From: Nonomuraea glycinis
GTDB taxonomy: Bacteria > Actinomycetota > Actinomycetes > Streptosporangiales > Streptosporangiaceae
Length of the DNA stretch: 64,000 nucleotides
Reading direction: 5' to 3'
NCBI RefSeq assembly: GCF_014646515.1
Contig: NZ_BMNK01000005.1
Coordinates: 1-64,000, forward strand
Shown here: positions 1-11,084 of the stretch, in pieces
Layout of the letters: each line of letters starts with the position of its first letter
Position numbering within the stretch: the first letter of the stretch is position 1
Program-made: the position numbers and the translations under genes
The notes under the pieces: model-generated
Told to the model about the DNA's origin: nothing
What the model saw: only the letters and a program-made list of their open reading frames with translations
The model's database searches: none

Positions 1-1
1 G

Positions 2-463
2 GACCTCAACGTGGCCGGGATGGTCCGCAACCGGCGGCTGGCCCGCGCCCTCTCCGACGCCGGGTTCGGGGAGATCCGCCGTCAGCTCGCCTACAAGACC
101 GGCTGGCACGGCGGCCGGTTGGTGGTGGCGAGCCGTTGGTTCCCCTCCTCCAAGACGTGTTCATCCTGCGGTGCGGTGAAAGCCAAACTGCCGCTGCGGG
201 TGCGCACCTACGTGTGTGAGGGGTGCGGCCTGTCGATGGATCGTGACGAGAACGCCGCGCGCAATCTCGCTTCGCTGGTGGAGCGTACGGTCGCCGGGAG
301 TGGCCCGGAGACCCGAAACGGACGTGGAGCCGACCATAAGACCCCGCCCGGCGGGGCAGGTGGCCGTGAAACGTCAACCTCGCACCGGGCACCCGCTGCC
401 CGGATCAGACGGGGACCTTCGCCCACACCGGGCGAATCACCGAGAATCCTTGAAACTCAATGA
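2..463 (+). CDS. tnpB: TnpB (IS200/IS605-type) RNA-guided nuclease, C-terminal part only, cut by the window edge
   Basis: The reading frame is open from base 2 and ends at TGA 461-463, giving 153 residues with no start in the window. It carries the TnpB C-terminal zinc ribbon (CSSCG, then CEGCG about 20 residues later) followed by the third RuvC acidic motif in DRDENAARN. Known TnpB proteins are about 400 residues and cut DNA with a guide RNA made from the 3' end of their own transposon. After the RuvC motif there is a low-complexity tail of about 60 residues. That tail is read through the hairpins of the element's right end, so it may be coding only by accident. Whether the full gene is intact cannot be seen from here. 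Confidence 0.85.
   Translation, partial: DLNVAGMVRNRRLARALSDAGFGEIRRQLAYKTGWHGGRLVVASRWFPSSKTCSSCGAVKAKLPLRVRTYVCEGCGLSMDRDENAARNLASLVERTVAGSGPETRNGRGADHKTPPGGAGGRETSTSHRAPAARIRRGPSPTPGESPRILETQ
340..460 (+). ncRNA. Probable 3' scaffold of the TnpB guide RNA and transposon right end
   Basis: Two perfect stem-loops stand in a row at the 3' end of tnpB: CCGGGCA (385-391) with TGCCCGG (397-403), and TTCGCCC (418-424) with GGGCGAA (430-436), each with a five-base loop. The segment ends ACTCAA at 455-460, similar to the TCAA right cleavage sites of some IS605-family elements. In that family the guide RNA overlaps the 3' end of tnpB and the guide begins just outside the element, which would be at 461. 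The 5' boundary given is arbitrary. Confidence 0.45.
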
Positions 464-750
464 ACGGCTACGACAACGTCATCGTCGGTGCACACGGTGG
501 GGCAGGACGACTGGACCACGCTGCCGGATCTCAACGGCAGCACCGACAGCGTCGTCCCGAGCGAGTGCGAGGCCGGGTTCCCGCTGGCCGGGCACCCGTG
601 CGCGGCGACCGGGACCAGCGGCTCGTGGAACCGGTTCACCGGCAACTCGGGCGGCTGGCAGCCGGTGGCGTTCGACCTGTCCGCGTACGCGGGCCGGCAG
701 GTCGAGGTGTCGGTCAGCTACGTGACCGACCCGGGCTCCGGCGGCGGCCG
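461..750 (+). pseudogene. Remnant of a secreted metallopeptidase C-terminal domain, frameshifted and truncated
   Basis: Directly after the TnpB element one frame reads NGYDNVIVGA and is continued in the next frame by HTVGQDDWTTLPDLNG, so a frameshift lies near 485-495. The sequence then runs through GNSGGWQPVAFDLSAYAG and VEVSVSYVTDP. This pattern is familiar from the beta-sandwich region near the C terminus of actinobacterial secreted M14 or M6 peptidases; the assignment is from memory of the motif. The homology stops near 740. A different frame there gives a lysine-rich end (IKKIMKRLIG, then TGA at 787-789). The N-terminal catalytic part is absent, so this is a dead fragment next to a mobile element. 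Confidence 0.55.
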
Positions 751-799
751 CCGCGATCAAGAAGATCATGAAGCGGCTGATCGGCTGACGTCATGACCT

Positions 800-828
800 G
801 GGCGGCCCCTGGGGTTCGGGGGCCGCCC
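800..828 (+). terminator. Hairpin terminator
   Basis: GGGCGGCCCC at 800-809 pairs perfectly with GGGGCCGCCC at 819-828 around a nine-base loop. There is no U tract, which is common for actinobacterial terminators. It separates the broken peptidase fragment from the ppdK promoter region. Confidence 0.6.
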
Positions 829-1022
829 AACCTTGCCGACCGAAAAATCGTAGGCAGATCGTGGACCAGGTCGGGGCCGCGGTGCCGCTGCCGGTCATCG
901 CCCCGCAGCAGGACGCCGCCGGCGGCCCGGCTCCCGGCCACAATCCGCTCACCCGGCGCTTTATTTGACGGCGGCGGCGATGTGCTCGACATCACAATGC
1001 CGGATGCCAAGGCCCGGAAAAT

Positions 1023-1047
1023 TGGTTTGAACCATTGGTATAAACCA
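1023..1047. promoter_or_regulatory. Two adjacent GntR-type operator dyads upstream of ppdK
   Basis: TGGT-TTGA-ACCA (1023-1034) is followed one base later by TGGT-ATAA-ACCA (1036-1047). The second extends to ATTGGT-ATAA-ACCAAT (1034-1049). The TGGT-N4-ACCA arrangement resembles operators of GntR/HutC-family repressors such as DasR. The block lies in an AT-rich stretch about 145 bases before the ppdK start, where a promoter is expected. The regulator is not in the window. Confidence 0.45.
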
Positions 1048-1189
1048 ATCTGGTAAGAGACCGAATAAAGATTGGATTAGACCTGTCTAGGCGTCCCTAG
1101 CTGGGGAAACAGTGACTTAACCAATGAGTGCAGTTTCATCATCAATTCCGCCGGTAGAGTCCGGAACAGGAGCGTTGATTGGAGCTGTG

Positions 1190-3823
<2,634 letters not shown>

Positions 3824-3824
3824 G

Positions 3825-5333
3825 CTAGACGGCCGCCTGCTGCTGTGCCGGCTCGGCCTCGGCCGGCACGTAGTCATGGCGTACGCCCAGGTCGCCCAGC
3901 CACTCCCGGAGGCCGGTGACGGCGGCCGGGCCGGTCGCGACCTGGACCGCGTACTCCGCCAGCGCGACCTCCTCGCCGTCGTCGTACACCAGCCGGGCCG
4001 GGCCCGACCAGGACAGCTGCCACCGGGCCTGGCCATGCTTGATCAGCACGGCCTCCAGCGCCTGCCCCAGCACCTTGGCCAGGACCGGCTCGGTGGCGGG
4101 GCCCCAGCCCAGCTCCCTGAGCCGCTGCTCCAGCTCGCCCTGCGCGCCCCTGGCGATGGCCTCGAACGCCGCGTCCAGGTAGGGCTTGGACGCCCCCATC
4201 ACCCGCTGGCCCGCCACCGCCAGGTCGCGCAGCGCATGGGCGTTGCGGACGCTGTAGACGCCCTCCGCGACGAGCTCCTCCCAGGAGGCCGGGCGCAGCG
4301 ACATCAGCGCCTGCGGCGTCCACATCGACTCCTCGACCGCCTGCGCGGCCACGTTGGCGTCCTGCAGCAGCGTCAGCGCCGAGCGCGGGTCGGGGACGTG
4401 CTCGGGCTCGGGCAGCAGCTCGATCGCCGCCAGCCGGTCGGCCAGGCTCGGATGCGAGTCGTACGGCGAGGTCTCCTCCGGCCGCTCACCCAGCCGCACC
4501 AGCTCCTCCTGCCGGGCCGTGTCGTTCAGCATCGAGTGGAAGCCGCCGAACACCGTCGAGGGACGGTAGCCGCCCGCGCCGGTCATCGACAGGTACGCCT
4601 CGGTGTAGAGGTCCCAGGCCGTCGCCGTGTAGTGGATCTTGCGCAGCGCCTGGGCCATGGCCTGACGGCCGCCGATCTGCACCGCGAACTCGTCGGCCTC
4701 CAGCTCCTGCTTGCGCGAGACGGCCTGCGAGATCCGCAGGTAGAGCTTGGCGTACAGGGCGAAGATCCGCTGGATGAACGGGTGCTTGCCCAGGTTCTGG
4801 ACGGTCGCGATGAGCGAGACCCGGCCCCGGTAGACCGGCGCGCCCATGCGGGTGTGCGCGCCGCTGTAGTGGCCCAGTTCGTGCCCGAGCACCGCCCGCA
4901 TCTCGTCCACGGTCAGCGTCTGCAGCAGCGGCAGCCCGATGTACATCCGCCGCCTGGTCGCCACCAGGCCCAGCAGACGGGTGTCCTCCCCGACGGCCGC
5001 GTTCACCTCCGGCACCAGCCGGATCTCGTCCGGCGCGGCCGTACGCACCCGCCGGGCCAGATCCTCCACCGTCTGCCAGAGCACCGGCTCGTGCTCGCGG
5101 CCGACCACCACCCCCGGCTGCTCGCCGCCGCGACGGCGGCTCACCATCCACAGGGCCTGGAGGAGCGCCGCCGCGGCGAGGGTGAGCACGATCGCCCCCC
5201 GCAGCAGGTTGGCGTGGAAGTCGATGATCAGCAGCACGTCGAGGACGACGGCCGTCGCCACGACGGCGCCGACCAGCACGTAGAAGCCGGCGAGCAGGGC
5301 GAAGGCCAGCAGGGCCCGCAAAGCTGTGGTCAT
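3825..5333 (-). CDS. M48-family membrane metallopeptidase
   Basis: The 502-residue product starts with two hydrophobic segments (residues about 8-35 and 45-62), so it is membrane anchored. The zinc motif HELGH in VLGHELGHYSGAH is followed by a downstream ELEADEFA segment giving the third ligand, as in M48 peptidases of the HtpX/Ste24 class, which clear damaged membrane proteins. The C-terminal 200 residues carry no recognised domain. The start ATG at 5333 has GGGAG about ten bases upstream on the minus strand. It is divergent from dgt over an 80-base gap and converges on ppdK with a single base between the two stops. The substrate is unknown. Confidence 0.85.
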   Translation of the reverse strand: MTTALRALLAFALLAGFYVLVGAVVATAVVLDVLLIIDFHANLLRGAIVLTLAAAALLQALWMVSRRRGGEQPGVVVGREHEPVLWQTVEDLARRVRTAAPDEIRLVPEVNAAVGEDTRLLGLVATRRRMYIGLPLLQTLTVDEMRAVLGHELGHYSGAHTRMGAPVYRGRVSLIATVQNLGKHPFIQRIFALYAKLYLRISQAVSRKQELEADEFAVQIGGRQAMAQALRKIHYTATAWDLYTEAYLSMTGAGGYRPSTVFGGFHSMLNDTARQEELVRLGERPEETSPYDSHPSLADRLAAIELLPEPEHVPDPRSALTLLQDANVAAQAVEESMWTPQALMSLRPASWEELVAEGVYSVRNAHALRDLAVAGQRVMGASKPYLDAAFEAIARGAQGELEQRLRELGWGPATEPVLAKVLGQALEAVLIKHGQARWQLSWSGPARLVYDDGEEVALAEYAVQVATGPAAVTGLREWLGDLGVRHDYVPAEAEPAQQQAAV

Positions 5334-5413
5334 GAAGGAGGGCTCCCGGGGAAGGGGTTCTCGCGAGGCTCGACACTAGCGGAGACCGGAAACCGGATAA
5401 AATCGCTGCACTT

Positions 5414-6634
5414 ATGATCGGCTACGACGAGCACGACCAGGAGCGGTGGGTTCCTGAGCCCCCCGGCAATCCGGAGCGCAGCGCCTTCGAGCGCGACCGC
5501 GCCCGCGTCCTGCACAGCGCCGCGCTGCGCAGGCTGGCGGCCAAGACTCAGGTGGTGGGACCGGGCGAGACGCCCGGCGGCGGCCAGCACATCCCGCGCA
5601 CCCGGCTGACGCACTCGCTGGAGTGCGGCCAGGTCGGCAGGGAGATGGGCGCCACGCTCGGCGTCGATCCGGACCTGGTGGAGACCGCCTGCCTGGCGCA
5701 CGACCTCGGCCATCCGCCGTTCGGGCACAACGGCGAGGTGGCGCTCAACGCCCTGTCGGCCTCCTGCGGCGGGTTCGAGGGCAACGCGCAGAGCCTGCGG
5801 CTGCTCACCAGGCTGGAGGCCAAGGTGCTCACCGGCGACGGCCGCAGCGCGGGGCTCAACCTGACGCGGGCCGCTCTGGACGCCTCCATCAAATACCCCT
5901 GGACCTGCGAGAAGTCGGCGAAGTTCGGCGTCTACGACGATGATCTGCCGGTCTTCGCCTGGATCAGGGAGGGCGCGCCCGCCGGCCGGGTCAGCTTCGA
6001 GGCGCAGATCATGGACTGGGCCGACGACGTCGCCTACTCCGTGCACGACCTGGAGGACGCGCTGCACTCCGGCCACGTCACCCCGCAGGCGCTGCGCTCA
6101 CCCGCCGAGCGGGCCCAGGTCTGCCGGATCGCCCGCACCTGGTACGCGCCACAGGCCGACCCGGCGGAGCTGGAGGAGGTCTTCGCCAAGCTGGTCGCCG
6201 ACCCGCTCTGGCCGCGCCGCTTCGACGCCACCCTCGCCGACCTGGCCGGGCTCAAGGCCCTCACCAGCGGTCTGATCGGCCGCTTCTGCCGCGCCGCCCA
6301 GACCGCCACCCTGGACGCCTACGGCCCGCGCCACCGCGTCGACCTGCTGGTGCCCAACGCCACGCTGCTGGAGTGCGCGCTGCTCAAGGGCGTCACCGCC
6401 CACTACGTGATGACCACCGAGGACCATCACGCCAAGCAGGCCAGGCAGCGCGAGCTCATCACCGAGCTGGCCTCGCTCATCACCCTGGGCGCGCCGGACA
6501 CGCTGGAGCCCGCCTTCCGCCCGGACTTCCTGGCGGCGCCCGACGACGCCGCCCGGGTCCGGGTCGTCATCGACCAGATCGCCTCACTCACCGACACCTC
6601 CGCCCTGGCCTGGCACCAGCGCCTGTCCCGGTGA
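5414..6634 (+). CDS. dgt: Deoxyguanosinetriphosphate triphosphohydrolase-like protein
   Basis: This is a 406-residue HD-domain enzyme. The family hydrolyses dGTP, or dNTPs more widely, to the deoxynucleoside and triphosphate. The metal-binding residues are visible as the histidine in TRLTHSLE, the HD pair in CLAHDLGHPPFGHNGE, and an aspartate further on in MDWADDVAYSVHDLED. A TAAAAT hexamer at 5398-5403 lies just before the ATG at 5414 and could be a -10 box of a short-leader promoter. In many actinobacteria dgt lies just before dnaG, as it does here apart from one inserted minus-strand gene, which supports a role in nucleotide-pool control. Confidence 0.93.
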   Translation: MIGYDEHDQERWVPEPPGNPERSAFERDRARVLHSAALRRLAAKTQVVGPGETPGGGQHIPRTRLTHSLECGQVGREMGATLGVDPDLVETACLAHDLGHPPFGHNGEVALNALSASCGGFEGNAQSLRLLTRLEAKVLTGDGRSAGLNLTRAALDASIKYPWTCEKSAKFGVYDDDLPVFAWIREGAPAGRVSFEAQIMDWADDVAYSVHDLEDALHSGHVTPQALRSPAERAQVCRIARTWYAPQADPAELEEVFAKLVADPLWPRRFDATLADLAGLKALTSGLIGRFCRAAQTATLDAYGPRHRVDLLVPNATLLECALLKGVTAHYVMTTEDHHAKQARQRELITELASLITLGAPDTLEPAFRPDFLAAPDDAARVRVVIDQIASLTDTSALAWHQRLSR

Positions 6635-6636
6635 CG

Positions 6637-6664
6637 GGGGCAGGGGCAGGGGCAGGGGCAGGGG
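6637..6664. repeat. Hexanucleotide GGGGCA tandem repeat, G-quadruplex type
   Basis: Four exact GGGGCA units (6637-6660) are followed by another GGGG. This gives five runs of four G separated by CA in the 30-base gap between the stops of dgt and the convergent M23-like gene. The spacing satisfies the usual intramolecular G-quadruplex rule. It may act as a structural barrier or terminator between the two converging transcripts. Confidence 0.9.
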
Positions 6665-7525
6665 TCAGGGCGTGTCGGTCGGGTTGAGCGTGAAGGGCTC
6701 GTCCTTGCGGTCCGCCTGCTTGGTCTTGCGCGGGGTCGGGGCCTTCTTCGACGCGCACAGGACGGTGCAGGGCGGCGTCTCGCCGACCCTGCCGCGCAGC
6801 GCCAGCGTCTCCTGCCGGGGCGAGAGCGTCGGGTTGCCCGACAGCCAGGCGTCCAGATAGTCCCAGGGCTTGACCATGCCCCGGCGCACCCACCACAGGG
6901 CCGGGCCGGTCTTCCAGGAGATCGCGAAGTAGAGGTTGGGCGCGGTGCCGCGGGCGTTGCCGGTGTTGCCGATCCGCCCCAGCTGCCGCCCGGCCTCCAC
7001 CCGCACGCCCGGCCGGATCCCGTTGGCGACGCTGTCGAGGTGGCCGCCGAGGTAGCGGACGCCGTCGTCGCCGATGACGGTGACGAACCGGCCCTCGCGG
7101 TGCGCGCCGGCGTCGGTGGCCGGCGTCCACCGGTTCTGGATGTTGACCTCGTCGACGACGCCGCCGACCGGCGCCACGAACGAGCACCCCTTGGCCGCCC
7201 AGATGGTCGTCTTCGGCAGCACCAGCAGCTGGCGCTGGTAGGTGACCTTGCAGCCGTCGACGGGGAAGGCGTAGGTGTACTTCGACAGCTTGGGCGGCGG
7301 CACCCGGACCGGGTCGTCACCCTCGGGCGCCCGGACGGCCGCCTGGGTGGACGGGGGCGGCCCGGGGATGGTCGCGGTCACGGCGGGAGTGGCCGTGACG
7401 GACACAGGCTCGGACGTCGGTGACTGCGCCCTGACTCCGGCGATGCCGGTCGCCGTGCTGCAGGAGGCCGTCAGCAGCACGGCGCCTGTCACCGCCGCCC
7501 ATCGCACGCTCAGCCCCGCTCGCAT
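6665..7525 (-). CDS. M23/LytM-like putative lipoprotein with degenerate metal site
   Basis: The start at 7525 (MRAGLSVRW) has GGTGGAG just upstream. The upstream in-frame start at 7558 lacks this and adds charged residues ahead of the signal. A hydrophobic stretch ending LLTASC suggests a lipoprotein signal peptide with cysteine near residue 20. A proline/threonine-rich spacer follows, then a LytM/M23 fold (FVAPVGGVV, GGHLDSVANGIRPG, IGNTGNARGTAPNLYFAI). True M23 endopeptidases have HxH where this one has LYFAI, and the first zinc histidine is also not evident. It is therefore probably a non-catalytic cell-wall binding or activator protein, as known for EnvC-type proteins. It is 286 residues long, convergent with dgt and divergent from dnaG. 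Confidence 0.75.
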   Translation of the reverse strand: MRAGLSVRWAAVTGAVLLTASCSTATGIAGVRAQSPTSEPVSVTATPAVTATIPGPPPSTQAAVRAPEGDDPVRVPPPKLSKYTYAFPVDGCKVTYQRQLLVLPKTTIWAAKGCSFVAPVGGVVDEVNIQNRWTPATDAGAHREGRFVTVIGDDGVRYLGGHLDSVANGIRPGVRVEAGRQLGRIGNTGNARGTAPNLYFAISWKTGPALWWVRRGMVKPWDYLDAWLSGNPTLSPRQETLALRGRVGETPPCTVLCASKKAPTPRKTKQADRKDEPFTLNPTDTP

Positions 7526-7711
7526 GATCTCCACCCGCGTCACCGTATCCGAGGACAACCTTTACCTTTGTAGCCGACAGGGACCGTTCCCATAACAGCT
7601 TTCCCCCTATCGGCGCCATGGGGTCGCCACAGGAGCCCGGACCGTCACGCGGGCCACATCGGTCGCTCACCGGTGGTGAGTCTGTCGGAGGCGGGCAATA
7701 GACTCACCGGC

Positions 7712-9553
7712 GTGGCCGGCCGGATCCGTGATGTCGACATCGCGCTCGTACGCGAGCGTTCCCCCATCGCCGACGTGATCGGCGAGCACATTCAGTTGCG
7801 CAACGCGGGCGGTGGCAACCTCAAGGGGTTGTGCCCGTTCCACGACGAGAAGAGCCCGTCGTTCAACGTCACCCCCGAGCGGGGGATGTACTTCTGCTTC
7901 GGCTGCTCCGAGGGCGGCGACGTCATCACCTTCGTCGAGAAGATCGAGCACCTGCCGTTCAGCGAGGCCGTCGAGCGGCTGGCCCAGCGGGCCGGCATCC
8001 AGTTGCAGTTCGAGCAGGGCGGCTATGCCCCCCGGCGCGACCACGGCGAGCGGGCCCGGCTGATCGAGGCGCATCGGGTCGCCGCCGAGTTCTACGCCGA
8101 CAAGCTGCTCGGCCCCGACGCCGCGCCCGGCCGGCGGTTCCTGTCGGAGCGCGGCTTCGAGCGGGCCGACGCCGAGACGTTCGGCGTCGGCTACGCGCCC
8201 AACGAATGGGAGGCGCTGGCCCGCCACCTGATGGGGCGCGGGTTCACCGCCGACGAGATCGTCAAGGGCGGGCTGGCCAAGCAGGGGCGGCGCGGGCCGA
8301 TCGACCGCTTCCGCGGCCGGCTCATCTGGCCGATCAGGGACGCGACCGGAGACGTGATCGGGTTCGGCGCCCGCAAGCTGCTCGACTCCGACGACGGCCC
8401 CAAATACCTCAACACCCCCGACTCGCCGCTCTACAAGAAGAGCCAGGTCCTCTACGGCATCGACCTGGCCAAGCGGGAGATCTCCAAGCGCGCCCAGGCG
8501 GTCATCGTCGAGGGCTACACCGACGTGATGGCCTGCCACCTGGCCGGGATCCCCACCGCGGTCGCCACCTGCGGCACCTCCTTCGGCGAGGAGCACATCA
8601 AGATCCTGCGCCGCTTCCTGCTCGACCAGGCCGAGTTCCGGGGCGAGGTGGTCTTCACCTTCGACGGCGACGCGGCCGGGCAGAAGGCGGCGCTGCGCGC
8701 CTTCGCCGACGAGCAGAAGTTCGTCACCCAGACCTACGTCGCCATCCAGGCCGACGGGCTCGACCCGTGCGACCTGCGCGTCAAGCAGGGCGACGCCGCG
8801 GTCCGCGACCTCATCGCCAGCCGCGAGCCGCTGTTCCAGTTCGCCATCCGCAGCACCATCGCCCGCTACGACCTGCGCAGCAACGAAGGCAAGATCGCCG
8901 CCCTGGACGCCGCCGCGCCCATCGTGGCCGCCATCAAGGACGCCGGCCTGCGCAAGCGCTACGCCATCGACCTCGATCGGTGGCTCGGCTTCATGGACGA
9001 GCGGTTCGTCATCCAGCGCATCGGCGACGCCGCCCGCGCCCAGCAGGGCCGCCCCCAGCGCGCCCCCAAGGCGGCCCCGCTCGACCCGAGCGTGCGCGTC
9101 GAAGGTGAGCTGCTCAAGCTGGCCCTGCAGCGTCCGGCGCTACTTGGGCCCCGCTTCGACGCGCTCGCTCCGGAGACGTTCACGGCTGCCAACCACGTGA
9201 TCCTGCACAAGGTCATCGTTGAGGCCGGCGGTGTGGCCCAGGCAAAAGCCGGTGGGCGGGAGTGGCTGGAGCGGTTGATGGCGCACGCGCACGAAGAGGG
9301 CGCGCGGGCCCTGGTGACGCGTTTCGCGGTGGAGGCCATCCACATCGAGGCGCATGCCGAGGAGAGGTACGCCCGCGACATGCTGATCGCCGCTGAGCTG
9401 ATGCCACTGGACCGGGCGATCGCGCAGCTCAAGTCGCGACTTGAGCGGCTCAACCCGGTGGAGCGGCAACAGGACTACAACAAGCTGTTCGGCGAGCTGG
9501 TGGCGCTGGAGGGGCAGCGCCGCGTGCTCCGCGACGGCGCCGCCGGAAGCTGA
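7712..9553 (+). CDS. dnaG: DNA primase
   Basis: The enzyme makes RNA primers at the replication fork. The product has 613 residues from GTG 7712 (VAGRIRDVDIALVRERSPIA). The order is a CHC2 zinc finger (CPFH then CFGC), the RNA polymerase domain with TOPRIM motifs (VIVEGYTDVMACH and FTFDGDAAGQ), and a C-terminal DnaB-binding region. An upstream in-frame GTG at 7673 would add 13 residues that do not look conserved. The only strong purine run (GGAGG 7687-7691) is 20 bases upstream of 7712, too far for a normal ribosome site. TAGACT at 7699-7704 could be a -10 box giving a leaderless message starting at or next to the GTG. That last point is an inference. Confidence 0.96.
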   Translation: MAGRIRDVDIALVRERSPIADVIGEHIQLRNAGGGNLKGLCPFHDEKSPSFNVTPERGMYFCFGCSEGGDVITFVEKIEHLPFSEAVERLAQRAGIQLQFEQGGYAPRRDHGERARLIEAHRVAAEFYADKLLGPDAAPGRRFLSERGFERADAETFGVGYAPNEWEALARHLMGRGFTADEIVKGGLAKQGRRGPIDRFRGRLIWPIRDATGDVIGFGARKLLDSDDGPKYLNTPDSPLYKKSQVLYGIDLAKREISKRAQAVIVEGYTDVMACHLAGIPTAVATCGTSFGEEHIKILRRFLLDQAEFRGEVVFTFDGDAAGQKAALRAFADEQKFVTQTYVAIQADGLDPCDLRVKQGDAAVRDLIASREPLFQFAIRSTIARYDLRSNEGKIAALDAAAPIVAAIKDAGLRKRYAIDLDRWLGFMDERFVIQRIGDAARAQQGRPQRAPKAAPLDPSVRVEGELLKLALQRPALLGPRFDALAPETFTAANHVILHKVIVEAGGVAQAKAGGREWLERLMAHAHEEGARALVTRFAVEAIHIEAHAEERYARDMLIAAELMPLDRAIAQLKSRLERLNPVERQQDYNKLFGELVALEGQRRVLRDGAAGS

Positions 9554-9874
9554 CCCCGGCCTTACCGAATGAATGTGCGTCCCGGCGCGCCGAAGATCGG
9601 GGAAAAGTCCACTCAGCCCTCAGGAAGCGGACGGAGTGGGCGAACTCCCCGGCAATTCCGGAGCCGCGAACGCCCTGATGGGACGGCCTGCGGGCAGCGC
9701 CGCACAGGCGTCAGGCGGAGGACCTCAATCCAGAGCGCGTAATTTGCTTTACTTTCCTGATCAAACTCCGGCTAAACATTGAGGGGATCTCAATTCGGTA
9801 AGGGTGGTCGCCTTACCTTCCGTACCAAAAATGGGTCTGCCATTTTATGGAACCAATACTGCAGACTGTGTCCC
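9554..9874 (+). promoter_or_regulatory. 321-base leader between dnaG and rpoD with possible folded RNA
   Basis: No convincing gene is seen; the 69-codon ORF here has weak composition. Stems can be drawn: CCACTC 9609-9614 with GAGTGG 9634-9639, and CCGG 9649-9652 with CCGG 9658-9661. TCAGG in the first loop (9620-9624) could pair with CCTGA at 9674-9678 as a pseudoknot. An AT-rich stretch at 9738-9790 is the likely rpoD promoter area. I could not match the fold to a riboswitch class I know. Confidence 0.35.
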
Positions 9875-11023
<1,149 letters not shown>

Positions 11024-11031
11024 GCATGGTC

Positions 11032-11072
11032 ACGACGGCGGGGCGGGGCATCGCGCCCCGGCCCGCCGTCGT
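11032..11072. terminator. Strong bidirectional hairpin terminator after rpoD
   Basis: An 18-base stem (11032-11049 with 11055-11072, one mismatch) with a five-base loop lies between the stops of the convergent rpoD and glnH-like genes. It contains GACGGCGGGGC and its complement. Confidence 0.8.
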
Positions 11073-11084
11073 TCCGGACAGCTC

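Noticed and set aside
9600-9720. Cobalamin or cyclic-di-AMP (ydaO) riboswitch before rpoD
   Set aside because: I compared the remembered consensus blocks. Short resemblances exist, but the conserved core segments are missing, so no class name is given.
9573-9782. 69-codon ORF between dnaG and rpoD
   Set aside because: There is no ribosome site, a poor residue pattern and no family. The region is better explained as the rpoD leader.
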